A stretch of DNA of 64,000 nucleotides from Bradyrhizobium manausense (GTDB lineage Bacteria > Pseudomonadota > Alphaproteobacteria > Rhizobiales > Xanthobacteraceae): assembly GCF_018129685.1 (NCBI RefSeq), contig NZ_JAFCLG010000005.1, positions 186,001 to 250,000 of the forward strand, in the 5' to 3' direction. Positions within the stretch are counted from its first letter, which is position 1; the number at the start of each line of letters is the position of its first letter. The notes under the pieces were generated by a model. The model saw nothing but the letters and a program-made list of their open reading frames with translations. It made no database searches and was not told the origin of the DNA. Positions 33,161 through 42,454 of this stretch are shown piece by piece. The position numbers and the translations under genes are program-made.

Positions 33161-34477
33161 TTATTTCACGGCGGTCTTTTCGAACTGGCGCAGCATCGTG
33201 TTGCCGCGCTCGACGGCCGTATCCAGCGCCTGCTTGGCGGTCTTCTTGCCGGCCAGCGCCTGCTCGATCTCTTCCGACCAGACGTCACGCAGCTGAACCA
33301 TGTTGCCGAGGCGCAGGCCGCGCGAGTTCTCGGTCGGCTCCTTGTTGGTCAGCTCGAGCAGAGGGGTCTCGAGATAGGGCTGATCCTTGTAGAAGCCCTC
33401 GGCCTTGGCCTTGTCGTAGGCGGCCTTGGTGATCGGCAGATAGCCCGAGGCCTTGTGGATGTAGACCTGACGATCGGTGTCCGAGAGGAAGGTCAGGAAT
33501 TTCGCGACGCCCTTGTACTCGTCAGCCGACTTGCCGCCCATGACCCAGAGCGAGGCTCCGCCGATGATCGAGTTCTGCGGCGCGCCCTTGACATCAGGAT
33601 AGTACGGCATCGGCACGGCGTTGAAGTTGAACTTGGCCTGCGCCTTGACGTTGCCGAAGAAGGCCGACGAGGTCAGGTAGATCGCGCACTCACCCGAGGT
33701 GAAGCGGCCTTCGCCCTGGTTGGTGCGGCCGGCATAGTCGTAGGTCTTGTCCTTCTGGAGCTCGACGAGCTTCTCGAGATGCTTGACCTGGAGCGGTCCG
33801 TTGAACTCGAGCACGGTGTCGAAGCCGTCGAGGCCGTTGGCCTTGGTCGCGAGCGGCACGTTGTGCCAGGCGGAGAGCTGCTCGAGATTGACCCAGGTGA
33901 CCCAGGAGCCGGAGAAGCCGCAGGTCGGGTGACCGTTGTCGTGCAGCTTCTTGGCGACCTCGAACACGTCGGGCCATGTCTTCGGGATCTCGGCGCCAAC
34001 CTTCTTCAGCTCGTCGAGATTGACCCACATGACGGTCGACGACGAGTTGAAGGGGAACGACAGCATCTCGCCCTTGGAGGTCGAGTAATAGCCTGTGATC
34101 GCGGACAGATAGGCCTTCGGATCGAACTTCTCGCCGGCGTCGGCCATCAGCTTGTAGACCGGCTTCACGGCGCCGGTCGCGGCCATCATGGTCGCGGTGC
34201 CGACTTCGAACACCTGCATGATGTGCGGCGCGTTGCCGGCGCGGAAGGCCGCGATGCCGGCGTTCATGGTGTCGGGATAGCTGCCCTTGTAGGTCGGGAC
34301 GACCTTGTAGTCGCTCTGCGAGGCATTGAAGTCGTTGGCGAGCTTGACGATGACGTCGTTGTTCGCGCCCGTCATCGCGTGCCACCACTGGATTTCAGTC
34401 GTAGCCAGCGCCGGCGAAGCCGTCATGCCAACCGCAACAGCAAATGCGGCAGCCGCTCCAATATGTCGAAGAGCCAT
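33161..34477 (-). CDS. ugpB: sn-glycerol-3-phosphate-binding periplasmic protein UgpB
   Basis: Encodes 438 residues from ATG 34477, with AAGGGAGG upstream; a reading from 34597 runs through the promoter region. The signal peptide is residues 1-25 ([19 protein letters not shown]). The mature protein starts [19 protein letters not shown] and contains [19 protein letters not shown] and [18 protein letters not shown], typical of UgpB. It captures glycerol-3-phosphate or glycerophosphodiesters for phosphate and carbon supply. A PhoB-like direct repeat 52 bases upstream suggests phosphate control. Confidence 0.93.
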   Translation of the reverse strand: MALRHIGAAAAFAVAVGMTASPALATTEIQWWHAMTGANNDVIVKLANDFNASQSDYKVVPTYKGSYPDTMNAGIAAFRAGNAPHIMQVFEVGTATMMAATGAVKPVYKLMADAGEKFDPKAYLSAITGYYSTSKGEMLSFPFNSSSTVMWVNLDELKKVGAEIPKTWPDVFEVAKKLHDNGHPTCGFSGSWVTWVNLEQLSAWHNVPLATKANGLDGFDTVLEFNGPLQVKHLEKLVELQKDKTYDYAGRTNQGEGRFTSGECAIYLTSSAFFGNVKAQAKFNFNAVPMPYYPDVKGAPQNSIIGGASLWVMGGKSADEYKGVAKFLTFLSDTDRQVYIHKASGYLPITKAAYDKAKAEGFYKDQPYLETPLLELTNKEPTENSRGLRLGNMVQLRDVWSEEIEQALAGKKTAKQALDTAVERGNTMLRQFEKTAVK

Positions 34478-34528
34478 CAAGTAACCTCCCTTGGCCGTCA
34501 AAAAGATCGCTTGCGCTAGCAGCGCCGT

Positions 34529-34546
34529 ATGACGTTCACATGACTG
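34529..34546 (-). promoter_or_regulatory. Candidate Pho box upstream of ugpB
   Basis: Minus-strand CAGTCAT-GTGA-ACGTCAT, two 7-base half-sites with 11-base periodicity, matching CTGTCAT-N4-CTGTCAT at 6 and 5 of 7 positions. It lies 52 bases before the ugpB ATG. The ugp operon belongs to the Pho regulon in other rhizobia. Confidence 0.6.
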
Positions 34547-34660
34547 TGTAAGCGGCCGAAACGAAAGCGGCAAGCGCCGGAAAAGGGAAGCCGTCAAATA
34601 GGCGAACGCGCCGCCGCACCGCAGTGCGGCATCGCCATTCAGGTGCGGGAGGCCGGGGCC

Positions 34661-35863
34661 CTAGCGCTTGCGCTCGGGCCCGCAGACCACGCCCTTCTCG
34701 ACCATCGCGTCGATCTCCGACTTGGAGTAGCCGAACTCGCCCAGCACCTCCTGGGAGTGCTGGCTGAACTTCGGCGGCAGGCGGCGCAGGCTCGGCTTGC
34801 TGCGATCGAGCCGGATCGGCGAGGCCACGCCCTTGTACCAATCCTGCTCGATGATATCGCCGCGGGCGATGGTGTGAGGATTGGTCAGCGCCTGGTCGAT
34901 CTTCTGCACCGGACCCGCGGGCAGACCTGCCGCAAGCAGCCGATTGCACAACGGCTCGGCCTCGTGCTGGCTGAACACGGCGGCAAGCTCGGCGCGCAGC
35001 GCCTCGCGATTGGCGATGCGGTCCTTGTTGCTGGCAAAGCGCGGGTCGGTGCCGAGCTCGGGCTTGCCGATCTCCTTGGCGAGCTTGCGGAAGGTGCCGT
35101 CATTGCCGACGCCGATGAAGATGTCGTCGGTCTTGGTCGGGAAGATCGCATAGGGCACGAGGTTAGGATGCTCGTTGCCGGTGAGGCCGGGCGGCTTGCC
35201 GTGCATGAAATAATTCGCGGTGTGCGGATGCATGATGGCAAGGCCGGTTTCGTACAGCGTCGTCTCCAGGAACTGGCCTTTGCCCGAACGCTGGCGTTCC
35301 GACAGCGCCATCAGGATGCCGATCGCCGCGTAAAGTCCGGTGGTGATGTCCACCAGCGGCACGCCGATCCGCATCGGCCCGCTCTCGACCGAGCCGGTCG
35401 CCGCGATCATGCCGGTCATGGCCTGGATGATGGCGTCATAGCCGGGATTGCCGCCGCGCGGACCGTCCGCGCCGAAGCCGCAGATCCGGCAATGCACGAG
35501 GCGCGGAAATTTTTGGGCAAGCACATCGTTGCCGATGCCCCATTTCTCCAGCGTGCCCGGCTTGAAATTCTCGATCAGGACGTCGGCCGTCTCCAGCATC
35601 TTCAGCAGCACGGCACGGCCACCCTCGGAGGCGAGGTCGAGGCCGATCGATCGTTTGTTTCTGTTAATGCCGACGAAATAGGCCGCGTCGTCGTCGTGGA
35701 AGGGAGGGCCCCAGTCGCGCACCTCGTCGCCTGCTGGCGGCTCGACCTTGATGACGTCGGCGCCGTGGTCGGCGAGGATCTGGGTGCAGTAGGGACCGCC
35801 AAGCACGCGCGTGAGATCGATGACGCGCAGCCCGTTCATTGCGCCCAAAACGGCTTCACTCAT
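34661..35863 (-). CDS. CaiB/BaiF family (class III) CoA-transferase
   Basis: Encodes 400 residues from ATG 35863, with a GGGGAAG site upstream. Class III CoA-transferases move CoA between carboxylic acids through an aspartyl intermediate. Segments MNGLRVIDLTRVLGGPYCTQ, ILADHGADVIKVEPPAGD and NRNKRSIGLDLASEGGRAVL are diagnostic. The catalytic Asp is probably in GVPLVDITTGLYAAIG. Substrates could be oxalate, formate, succinate or others and cannot be told from sequence. It stands alone between ugpB and ohr. Confidence 0.9.
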   Translation of the reverse strand: MSEAVLGAMNGLRVIDLTRVLGGPYCTQILADHGADVIKVEPPAGDEVRDWGPPFHDDDAAYFVGINRNKRSIGLDLASEGGRAVLLKMLETADVLIENFKPGTLEKWGIGNDVLAQKFPRLVHCRICGFGADGPRGGNPGYDAIIQAMTGMIAATGSVESGPMRIGVPLVDITTGLYAAIGILMALSERQRSGKGQFLETTLYETGLAIMHPHTANYFMHGKPPGLTGNEHPNLVPYAIFPTKTDDIFIGVGNDGTFRKLAKEIGKPELGTDPRFASNKDRIANREALRAELAAVFSQHEAEPLCNRLLAAGLPAGPVQKIDQALTNPHTIARGDIIEQDWYKGVASPIRLDRSKPSLRRLPPKFSQHSQEVLGEFGYSKSEIDAMVEKGVVCGPERKR

Positions 35864-36037
35864 GCCTTCGCTTCCCCTGTGTCGAACTTTGACCACAGGC
35901 CTAGCGAGGTTCGAACGCCCCAGCAATGGCTCGCCGCGTGGAGGCGTATGCGTTGCCGCGCTATCCCGCGGCGTGGGAATTCAAGCGGAAGCGGCCGGCC
36001 CGAGGGGGATCTCAGGCCAGCCAATCCGCACTTTGGA

Positions 36038-36463
36038 TCAGACGACCGTCAGGCGCACGTCGACATTGCCACGCGTGGCATTGGAGTACGGGCACACCTG
36101 GTGCGCCTTCTCGACCAGCGCCTCGGCGTCACTGCGTGACAGGCCCGGCAGCGAGACCGCGAGATCAATGTCGAGACCAAAGCCGCCAGCCGAGCGCGGG
36201 CCGATGCCGACGGTCGAGGTCACGGAGGCGTCGGCGGGAACCTTCGGGCCGCCCTGCGAGGACACGAATTTCATCGCGCCGATGAAGCAGGCGGCATAGC
36301 CGGCCGCAAACAGCTGCTCGGGATTGTTGCCTGCGCCGCCGCCACCGCCGAGCTCCTTGGGCGTGGTGAGCTTGACGTCGAGCGCGCCGTCGAGGGTCGC
36401 AGCATGGCCGTCGCGGCCGCCGGTGGCTTTTGCGCTGGTCTTGTAAAGGACGTTCACGGACAT
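36038..36463 (-). CDS. ohr: Organic hydroperoxide resistance protein
   Basis: Encodes 141 residues from ATG 36463 (GGAGACGAAA upstream). Ohr reduces organic and fatty-acid hydroperoxides with a pair of cysteines, here Cys59 ([11 protein letters not shown]) and Cys124 ([13 protein letters not shown]). The catalytic Arg and Glu partners are probably Arg17 (TGGRDGHA) and Glu49 (NPEQLF). It is divergent from the MarR-type regulator ohrR across a region of palindromic AATT-rich boxes. An extended in-frame reading to 36664 crosses those boxes and is not coding. Confidence 0.96.
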   Translation of the reverse strand: MSVNVLYKTSAKATGGRDGHAATLDGALDVKLTTPKELGGGGGAGNNPEQLFAAGYAACFIGAMKFVSSQGGPKVPADASVTSTVGIGPRSAGGFGLDIDLAVSLPGLSRSDAEALVEKAHQVCPYSNATRGNVDVRLTVV

Positions 36464-36500
36464 TTTCGTCTCCTTTGGGGGCGTCGGGTTGGGGTGACCG

Positions 36501-36572
36501 ATATATCGCAAACAATTATATTGCGTGCAATTGAAATTTGCCTGCCTCACATTTAATTGTTCGCAATTGAAT
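36501..36572. promoter_or_regulatory. OhrR operator region between ohr and ohrR
   Basis: A locally AT-rich stretch with several dyads: ATTGC-GT-GCAAT at 36520-36531 and AATTG-TTCG-CAATT at 36555-36568, extendable to ATT..AAT at 36551-36572. CAATT half-sites recur between them. The position between the divergent genes and its AT richness against the local background fit OhrR binding and two promoters. Confidence 0.65.
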
Positions 36573-36620
36573 GTCGGCCCGCCCGGTCCCACAATGCGGG
36601 TCAATGTCCTGAGATTCTCC

Positions 36621-37079
36621 ATGGCCCGGAAACTATCGACCCTCGATTCGCAACGCCTCGACAACCAGATCTGCTTTGCCGTCTATTCGGCCGCGCACGC
36701 CTTCAACCGCGTCTACAAGCCGCTGCTCGACCGGCTCGGCCTGACCTATCCGCAATATCTGGTGATGCTCGTGCTGTGGGAGCGCGACGATGTCCCGGTA
36801 AAGGACATCGGCGAGAAGCTGTTCCTCGATTCAGGCACGCTGACGCCGCTGCTGAAGCGGCTGGAAGCCGCGCATCTCGTCAAGCGGACGCGAAGCAGCG
36901 AGGACGAGCGCCAGGTGCTGATCGCGCTGACGGCGCAGGGGCACGCGCTCAAGGATAAAGCGCGCAGCGTGCCGCAATCGATCCTGGCGGCGTCGGATTG
37001 CTCGGTGTCCGAGCTGGTCGCGATGAAGGACGAGATCGTGGCGCTACGGGATCGGTTGAATGCGGTGATCGGGGAGTAG
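36621..37079 (+). CDS. ohrR: MarR-family organic-peroxide sensor
   Basis: Encodes 152 residues from ATG 36621; an ATG at 36594 is an alternative. The reactive cysteine is Cys18 in [20 protein letters not shown], followed by the winged helix ([58 protein letters not shown]). OhrR represses ohr and itself until peroxide oxidises the cysteine. No second cysteine near residue 127 is obvious except DCSVSEL, which could supply the resolving thiol of the two-Cys type. Confidence 0.94.
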   Translation: MARKLSTLDSQRLDNQICFAVYSAAHAFNRVYKPLLDRLGLTYPQYLVMLVLWERDDVPVKDIGEKLFLDSGTLTPLLKRLEAAHLVKRTRSSEDERQVLIALTAQGHALKDKARSVPQSILAASDCSVSELVAMKDEIVALRDRLNAVIGE

Positions 37080-37081
37080 GG

Positions 37082-37318
37082 CTAGAGCCGCTTCTTGGCG
37101 AAGGCTCGGCCGGACGCTGACTTCAGATACTTCTCGAATGCTACGGCTTGCTTCTCGTTGCTGAACGCGACGTAAGTCTTGAGCCGCCAAGGCCCGTATT
37201 TCGAGGTGTGGGGCACCTCGCCAGTATTGTGCTTTGTGAGTCGGGCGCGCAGGTCGTCGGTGATCCCGACGTAGAAGTGGAGCGAGTCAAGGCTTTCAAG
37301 AATGTAGACGTACTTCAC
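37082..37318 (-). CDS. Small GIY-YIG nuclease-domain protein
   Basis: Encodes 78 residues from GTG 37318 with GGGGAG upstream. The GIY-YIG core is complete: VYILES then FYVGITDDLRARLTKHN, with the Arg and His of the family, and GEVPHTSKYGPWRLKTYVAF after it. The C-terminus (EKYLKSASGRAFAKKRL) is basic. Stand-alone proteins of this type (UPF0213-like) are common in rhizobia, and their biological role is unsettled. The gene lies behind a long inverted repeat that starts at the 3' end of tRNA-Ala, on the same strand, and is convergent with ohrR with 2 bases between the stops. Confidence 0.85.
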   Translation of the reverse strand: MKYVYILESLDSLHFYVGITDDLRARLTKHNTGEVPHTSKYGPWRLKTYVAFSNEKQAVAFEKYLKSASGRAFAKKRL

Positions 37319-37405
37319 AGCACACTCCCCAGTTGTCGAGGGAGAGCTTACATCCGCTTTCGATCTGCTGAAGCCCGGCTTCGCCCTTGGGGCTACGCCG
37401 CGGCA

Positions 37406-37476
37406 GCCTTCGCTAGCTTCGCTACGATGGAGCGGAGCTGGCTTGCCGAGCCGTAGCTCGCGAAGCGAGCGAAGGC
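37406..37476 (-). repeat. Long inverted repeat abutting tRNA-Ala
   Basis: Arms of 17 bases, GCCTTCGCTAGCTTCGC (37406-37422) and GCGAAGCGAGCGAAGGC (37460-37476), complementary except for one base. The right arm touches the CCA end of the tRNA. A smaller dyad GAAGCC-C-GGCTTC lies at about 37370-37382, between this repeat and the GIY-YIG start. Confidence 0.75.
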
Positions 37477-37552
<76 letters not shown>

Positions 37553-37643
37553 TGAACTTCTGGGATGATCCTGGGGGATCACTCCCGACCGGCGAGCCTT
37601 CCGACTCGCGCGGTGCACCCTTTTTCACAGATCAGGGCTGATC

Positions 37644-38051
37644 TCAAGTCTCTTCATCGCCTCCGACATCACCAATGATGTCGGTCACGTCCTCATCGCC
37701 CTCTTCCTCGTCGGGAATGAAGGTCGAATCATCGTCATCGTCGTCGTCGAGGGTCTCGTCGACCTCGATATCGTCCTCGGATTCAGGGACCACGGCCTTG
37801 ACCTTGCCGGTGTTCTCCTCGGCATCGGCCTCCTCGAGCGAGACCTCCTCGACCTCAGCCGGCTCCGGCGTGGCATCGGCGGCTGCCGCATGGCGGGCCT
37901 CGGCGCCGCGAGGCATGCGGGCCGGCGCCACGGGCGCGATCGGCACGACTTCGCCGGTGTAGGGCGAGATCACCGGATTCTTGTTGAGGTCATAGAACTT
38001 CTTGCCCGTGGTCGGGCAAATGCGTTTGGTTCCGAGTTCTGACTTGGCCAC
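37644..38051 (-). CDS. TIGR02300 family acidic protein
   Basis: Encodes 135 residues. The N-terminus (MAKSELGTKRICPTTGKKFY, DLNKNPVISPYTGEVVP) is the conserved part of the family. The C-terminal 75 residues are strongly acidic, with an uninterrupted aspartate run (TLDDDDDDDSTF) and Glu-rich blocks. Function is unknown. It is found beside aroA in many Hyphomicrobiales. It is divergent from aroA with 159 bases between them. Confidence 0.88.
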   Translation of the reverse strand: MAKSELGTKRICPTTGKKFYDLNKNPVISPYTGEVVPIAPVAPARMPRGAEARHAAAADATPEPAEVEEVSLEEADAEENTGKVKAVVPESEDDIEVDETLDDDDDDDSTFIPDEEEGDEDVTDIIGDVGGDEET

Positions 38052-38210
38052 GGCAGAGGAATCCTGGGATGTCTGAAAAGCGGTGCTTCACTTGGCTAGT
38101 TGGCGGCCCTCTGTCAATAGCGCATTACGAGAGAAAGACATGCTCGTGACGGCGGGGAGACCTTGTGGTAGGTGCCGGCCAGCCTCTGAGGCGCATCCAA
38201 GGACACAATC

Positions 38211-39548
38211 TTGACCCATTCCGACAAGCCGACGCCGCTGACGGCGCGCTCAAGCGGCCCCCTGACCGGAAAGGTACGGGTGCCCGGGGACAAGTCGATC
38301 TCCCACCGGGCCCTGATCCTGGGCGCGCTCGCGGTCGGCGAAACCCGGATTTCGGGCCTCCTCGAGGGCGAGGACGTTCTCAACACCGCCAAATCCATGC
38401 AGGCCCTCGGCGCCAAGGTCGAGCGCACCGGCGACTTCGCCTGGAAGGTGAACGGCGTCGGCGTCGGCGGCTTTGCCCAGCCCAAGGCAGCGCTGGATTT
38501 CGGCAATTCCGGTACCGGTTGCCGGCTGGTCATGGGCGCCGTCGCCGGCTGCCCGATCTCGGCGGTGTTCGATGGCGATGCCTCGCTGCGCAGCCGCCCG
38601 ATGCGCCGGATCCTCGATCCGCTGGAAAGGATGGGCGCGAGGGTCATCTCCGGCGGCGAAGGCGGCCGCCTGCCGTTGACCGTCCAGGGTGCGCGCGATC
38701 CGTTGCCGATCACTTACAAGACCCCGGTCGCCTCGGCCCAGATCAAATCGGCGGTGCTGCTGGCGGGCCTCGCCGCGCCGGGCACCACCACCGTCATCGA
38801 GAATGAAGCCAGCCGCGACCACACCGAGCTGATGCTGAAGCATTTTGGCGCCGACATCACCTCGGTCGCCGAGGGCGCGCACGGCCGCCGCATCACGCTG
38901 ATCGGCCAGCCCGAGCTGCATGGCGCCGACGTCATCGTGCCGGCCGATCCCTCGTCGGCGGCCTTTCCGGTCGTCGCCGCCTTGATCGTCGAAGGCTCCG
39001 ACGTCGTTCTCTCCGATGTCATGACCAACCCGCTGCGCACCGGCCTGTTCACGACGCTGCGCGAAATGGGCGCCTCGATCGAAGAGAGCGAAGTGCGCGG
39101 CGATGCCGGCGAGCCGATGGCGCGCTTGCGCGTACGCGCCTCGAAGCTGCGCGGCGTCGAGGTGCCGCCGGAGCGCGCGCCCTCGATGATCGACGAATAT
39201 CTGGTGCTGGCGGTGGCGGCCTCCTTCGCCGAAGGCACCACCATCATGCGCGGCCTGCAGGAGCTGCGCGTCAAGGAATCCGATCGGCTCGAGGCCACCG
39301 CGGACATGCTCCGCGTCAACGGCGTGAAGGTCTCGGTCTCCGGCGACGATCTGATCGTCGAAGGTCGTGGCCATGTCCCCGGCGGCGGCACTGTCACCAC
39401 CCATATGGACCACCGTATCGCGATGTCGGCGCTGGTGATGGGCTGTGCGTCCGACCAGCCCGTCACCGTCGACGACACCGCCTTCATCGCCACCAGTTTC
39501 CCGGACTTCATTCCGATGATGCGTTCGCTTGGGGCCGAGTTTTCATGA
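38211..39548 (+). CDS. aroA: 3-phosphoshikimate 1-carboxyvinyltransferase (EPSP synthase, class II type)
   Basis: Encodes 445 residues. It joins phosphoenolpyruvate and shikimate-3-phosphate in aromatic amino acid synthesis. The TTG start at 38211 has AAGGA about 8 bases upstream, and no later ATG precedes the conserved [16 protein letters not shown] (21-36). [20 protein letters not shown] and [12 protein letters not shown] align with the class II enzyme CP4. At the position of CP4 Ala100, which blocks glyphosate, this protein has Gly101. The cmk start overlaps the stop by 4 bases, and rpsA follows. Confidence 0.96.
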   Translation: MTHSDKPTPLTARSSGPLTGKVRVPGDKSISHRALILGALAVGETRISGLLEGEDVLNTAKSMQALGAKVERTGDFAWKVNGVGVGGFAQPKAALDFGNSGTGCRLVMGAVAGCPISAVFDGDASLRSRPMRRILDPLERMGARVISGGEGGRLPLTVQGARDPLPITYKTPVASAQIKSAVLLAGLAAPGTTTVIENEASRDHTELMLKHFGADITSVAEGAHGRRITLIGQPELHGADVIVPADPSSAAFPVVAALIVEGSDVVLSDVMTNPLRTGLFTTLREMGASIEESEVRGDAGEPMARLRVRASKLRGVEVPPERAPSMIDEYLVLAVAASFAEGTTIMRGLQELRVKESDRLEATADMLRVNGVKVSVSGDDLIVEGRGHVPGGGTVTTHMDHRIAMSALVMGCASDQPVTVDDTAFIATSFPDFIPMMRSLGAEFS

Positions 39549-40183
39549 TCATCGCCATCGATGGACCCGCGGCCTCCGGCAAGGGCACGCTCGGCAAGCG
39601 CCTCGCCCATCATTACGGCTATCGTCATCTCGATACCGGCGTCATCTATCGCGCGGTCGCCTACGCCCTGATGCAGTCCGGCCATGATCTCCGGGACGAG
39701 GCCGCGGCGGTGCAGGCCGCCCTGGAACTCGATCCGGAAAAGTTCGGCAATCCCGCGTTGAAGACTCAAATCGCCGGGGAGGGCGCCTCGATTGTCTCGG
39801 CGATCCCCAGGGTTCGCGAGGTCCTGCTGAACTTCCAGCGGCAATTCGCCGCCGGTCCGCCCGGCGCCGTGCTGGACGGCCGGGACATTGGAACCGTGAT
39901 CTGCCCCGATGCCGACGTGAAGATATTCGTCGTCGCCGACCCCAGGGTCCGGGCCCGCCGCCGCACCATGGAGGCGCGGGCGCGGGGCGAGGAGGCGGAC
40001 GAGGCAGCCGTGCTCGCGGACATCCTCCAGCGCGACGAACGGGACAAGAACCGGCCGATTGCGCCTTTGAAACCAGCCGCGGATGCTTACTTGCTTGATA
40101 ACTCCCAACTGGATATAGAAGGCGGCGTCCGGGCCGCCATCGACATTATCGAGGCCGTCCGAGCGGGCCGGTCGCGGGGTTAA
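39545..40183 (+). CDS. cmk: Cytidylate kinase
   Basis: Encodes 212 residues. It phosphorylates CMP and dCMP. The P-loop is [20 protein letters not shown] (2-21), and the rest matches the family: [51 protein letters not shown] with a lid region, and [14 protein letters not shown]. It overlaps aroA by ATGA, so the two are coupled. The aroA-cmk-rpsA order is widespread in proteobacteria. The 265 bases before rpsA hold no gene and probably carry the rpsA leader. Confidence 0.97.
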   Translation: MIIAIDGPAASGKGTLGKRLAHHYGYRHLDTGVIYRAVAYALMQSGHDLRDEAAAVQAALELDPEKFGNPALKTQIAGEGASIVSAIPRVREVLLNFQRQFAAGPPGAVLDGRDIGTVICPDADVKIFVVADPRVRARRRTMEARARGEEADEAAVLADILQRDERDKNRPIAPLKPAADAYLLDNSQLDIEGGVRAAIDIIEAVRAGRSRG

Positions 40184-40448
40184 GCCGCTGCCGTCAATGG
40201 AGGAAGCGCCCGCTCCCGCTCTTTGAGGTCGATACTCTCGGTCCCCGCTCTGGGACCGACGCGATCCCGGCTACGGACAAAGATTTCAACGTATCGAACG
40301 TGCGGGCCCAGCCGGCCCGCTTCCGCTGTTTCGGTCTTTGGACTGAGCAGCGAGCGGTCGCTCGAAGGTTTTGTGGACCTTCCGACACTGCACATCCGAT
40401 GCGCCCCAAAACCCAACGGCCGGCAAGACATCCGCAACTGGAGAACAA

Positions 40449-42155
40449 ATGGTTTCGACTTCCGCTGATACCTATAGCCCGTCGCGCGACGATTTCGCCG
40501 CGATGCTCGATGAGTCCTTCGCAGGTGGCAACCTGCAGGAGAGCTCGGTCGTCAAGGGCAAGGTGGTTGCAATTGAAAAGGACATGGCCGTCATCGACGT
40601 CGGCCTGAAGACCGAGGGCCGCGTTGCCCTGCGGGAATTCTCCGGCCCCGGCCGTGAGAGCGAGATCAAGGTGGGCGACGAGGTCGAAGTGTTCCTCGAT
40701 CGGATCGAAAACGCCCTCGGCGAAGCCGTGCTGTCGCGCGACAAGGCGCGCCGCGAAGAGAGCTGGGGCAAGCTGGAGAAGGCGTTCCAGAACAACGAGA
40801 AGGTCACGGGCGTCATCTTCAACCAGGTCAAGGGCGGCTTCACCGTCGACCTCGACGGTGCCGTTGCCTTCCTGCCGCGTTCGCAGGTCGACATCCGTCC
40901 GATCCGCGACGTTGCGCCGCTGATGAACAACGCGCAGCCGTTCCAGATCCTCAAGATGGACCGCCGCCGCGGCAATATCGTCGTGTCCCGCCGCACGGTG
41001 CTCGAAGAGACCCGCGCCGAGCAGCGTCAGGAGCTGGTGCAGAACCTCGAAGAAGGTCAGGTCATCGACGGCGTGGTCAAGAACATCACCGATTACGGTG
41101 CGTTCGTTGACCTCGGCGGCATCGACGGCCTGCTGCACGTCACCGACATCGCGTGGCGCCGCGTCAACCATCCGACCGAGGTGCTCTCGATCGGCCAGAC
41201 CGTGAAGGTCAAGATCATCAAGATCAACCACGAGACGCACCGCATCTCGCTGGGCATGAAGCAGCTGCTGGACGATCCGTGGCAGGGCATCGAAGCCAAG
41301 TACCCGCTGGGTGCTCGCTTCACCGGCCGCGTCACCAACATCACCGACTACGGTGCGTTCGTCGAGCTCGAGCCGGGCATCGAAGGCCTGATCCACGTCT
41401 CCGAGATGTCGTGGACCAAGAAGAACATGCACCCCGGCAAGATCGTGTCGACCTCGCAGGAAGTCGACGTGCAGGTGCTGGAAGTCGATTCCGTCAAGCG
41501 CCGCATCTCGCTCGGCCTCAAGCAGACCATGCGCAACCCGTGGGAGGTCTTCGTCGAAGGCCATCCGACCGGTTCGGTGGTCGAGGGCGAAGTCAAGAAC
41601 AAGACCGAGTTCGGTCTGTTCCTGGGCCTCGAGGGCGACGTCGACGGCATGGTCCATCTCTCCGACCTCGACTGGAAGCTTCCGGGCGAGCAGGTGATCG
41701 ACAACTACAAGAAGGGCGACATGGTCAAGGCCGTGGTGCTCGATGTGGACGTCGAGAAGGAGCGTATCTCGCTCGGCATCAAGCAGCTCGAAGGCGACCC
41801 GTTCGCCGAGCCGGGCGATGTCAAGAAGGGCGCGGTCGTGACCTGCGAAGTGCTCGAAGTGAAGGAAAGCGGTATCGAGGTGAAGATCGCCGGGACCGAC
41901 TTCTCGACCTTCATCAAGCGCTCGGAGCTCGCGCGTGACCGCAACGACCAGCGTGCCGAACGCTTCGCCGTCGGCGAGAAGGTCGATGCCCGCGTGATCC
42001 AGTTCGACAAGAAGGCCCGCAAGGTCCAGGTGTCGATCAAGGCGCTCGAAGTCGCCGAAGAGAAGGAAGCCATCGCGCAGTACGGCTCCTCGGATTCGGG
42101 CGCAACGCTCGGCGACATCCTGGGCACCGCGCTCAAGAACCGCGACAGCAAGTAA
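40449..42155 (+). CDS. rpsA: 30S ribosomal protein S1
   Basis: Encodes 568 residues from ATG 40449 with GGAGAA upstream. Six S1 RNA-binding domains can be followed: VVKGKVVAIEKDMAVIDVG, VTGVIFNQVKGGFTVDLDG, VIDGVVKNITDYGAFVDLGG, FTGRVTNITDYGAFVELEPG, VVEGEVKNKTEFGLFLGLEG and VVTCEVLEVKESGIEVKIAG. S1 docks mRNA at the 30S. A strong terminator follows at 42184. Its own leader may be autoregulated, as in E. coli, but no motif was identified. Confidence 0.98.
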   Translation: MVSTSADTYSPSRDDFAAMLDESFAGGNLQESSVVKGKVVAIEKDMAVIDVGLKTEGRVALREFSGPGRESEIKVGDEVEVFLDRIENALGEAVLSRDKARREESWGKLEKAFQNNEKVTGVIFNQVKGGFTVDLDGAVAFLPRSQVDIRPIRDVAPLMNNAQPFQILKMDRRRGNIVVSRRTVLEETRAEQRQELVQNLEEGQVIDGVVKNITDYGAFVDLGGIDGLLHVTDIAWRRVNHPTEVLSIGQTVKVKIIKINHETHRISLGMKQLLDDPWQGIEAKYPLGARFTGRVTNITDYGAFVELEPGIEGLIHVSEMSWTKKNMHPGKIVSTSQEVDVQVLEVDSVKRRISLGLKQTMRNPWEVFVEGHPTGSVVEGEVKNKTEFGLFLGLEGDVDGMVHLSDLDWKLPGEQVIDNYKKGDMVKAVVLDVDVEKERISLGIKQLEGDPFAEPGDVKKGAVVTCEVLEVKESGIEVKIAGTDFSTFIKRSELARDRNDQRAERFAVGEKVDARVIQFDKKARKVQVSIKALEVAEEKEAIAQYGSSDSGATLGDILGTALKNRDSK

Positions 42156-42183
42156 GCGATACGGAAGTTTTGCTGACATCAAG

Positions 42184-42210
42184 GCCCCGGCTCTGGCCGG
42201 GGCTTTTTTT
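42184..42210 (+). terminator. Rho-independent terminator of rpsA
   Basis: Stem GCCCCGGC / GCCGGGGC, 8 bp exact with a TCTG loop, followed by seven T. It lies 28 bases past the stop. Confidence 0.92.
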
Positions 42211-42220
42211 GTTTTACCGC

Positions 42221-42327
42221 CGTCATTCGGGGGGCGCGCGAAGCCCGAGCCCGGAATCCATTTCGTCACACGTTTTCAAGCCCGATGGATTCCGGGTTCG
42301 ATGCTGCGCATCGCCCCGGAATGACGG
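42221..42327. repeat. Palindromic intergenic repeat (ATTCCGGGG type)
   Basis: Left CGTCATTCGGGGGGCGCG and right CGCCCCGGAATGACG with inner AGCCCGGAATCCAT-like and ATGGATTCCGGG halves, like 4975-5079. From here to sppA at 42455 nothing else is recognised. Confidence 0.78.
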
Positions 42328-42454
42328 CGGCAGTCGAGGGAATTGCCGCAGGCCTTGTTTTCTTCAAATTGCGCCGCAATTGATGTATCCAGACAAGCTG
42401 ATCGTCACAATGTGACGGCACAACGCCAGCGGCCTTTCATTTGGAGATATCCCG

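Noticed and set aside
40194..42269. 691-codon open frame antisense to rpsA
   Set aside because: High-GC codon bias opens the antisense frame; rpsA is unmistakable on the other strand and the antisense translation matches no family.
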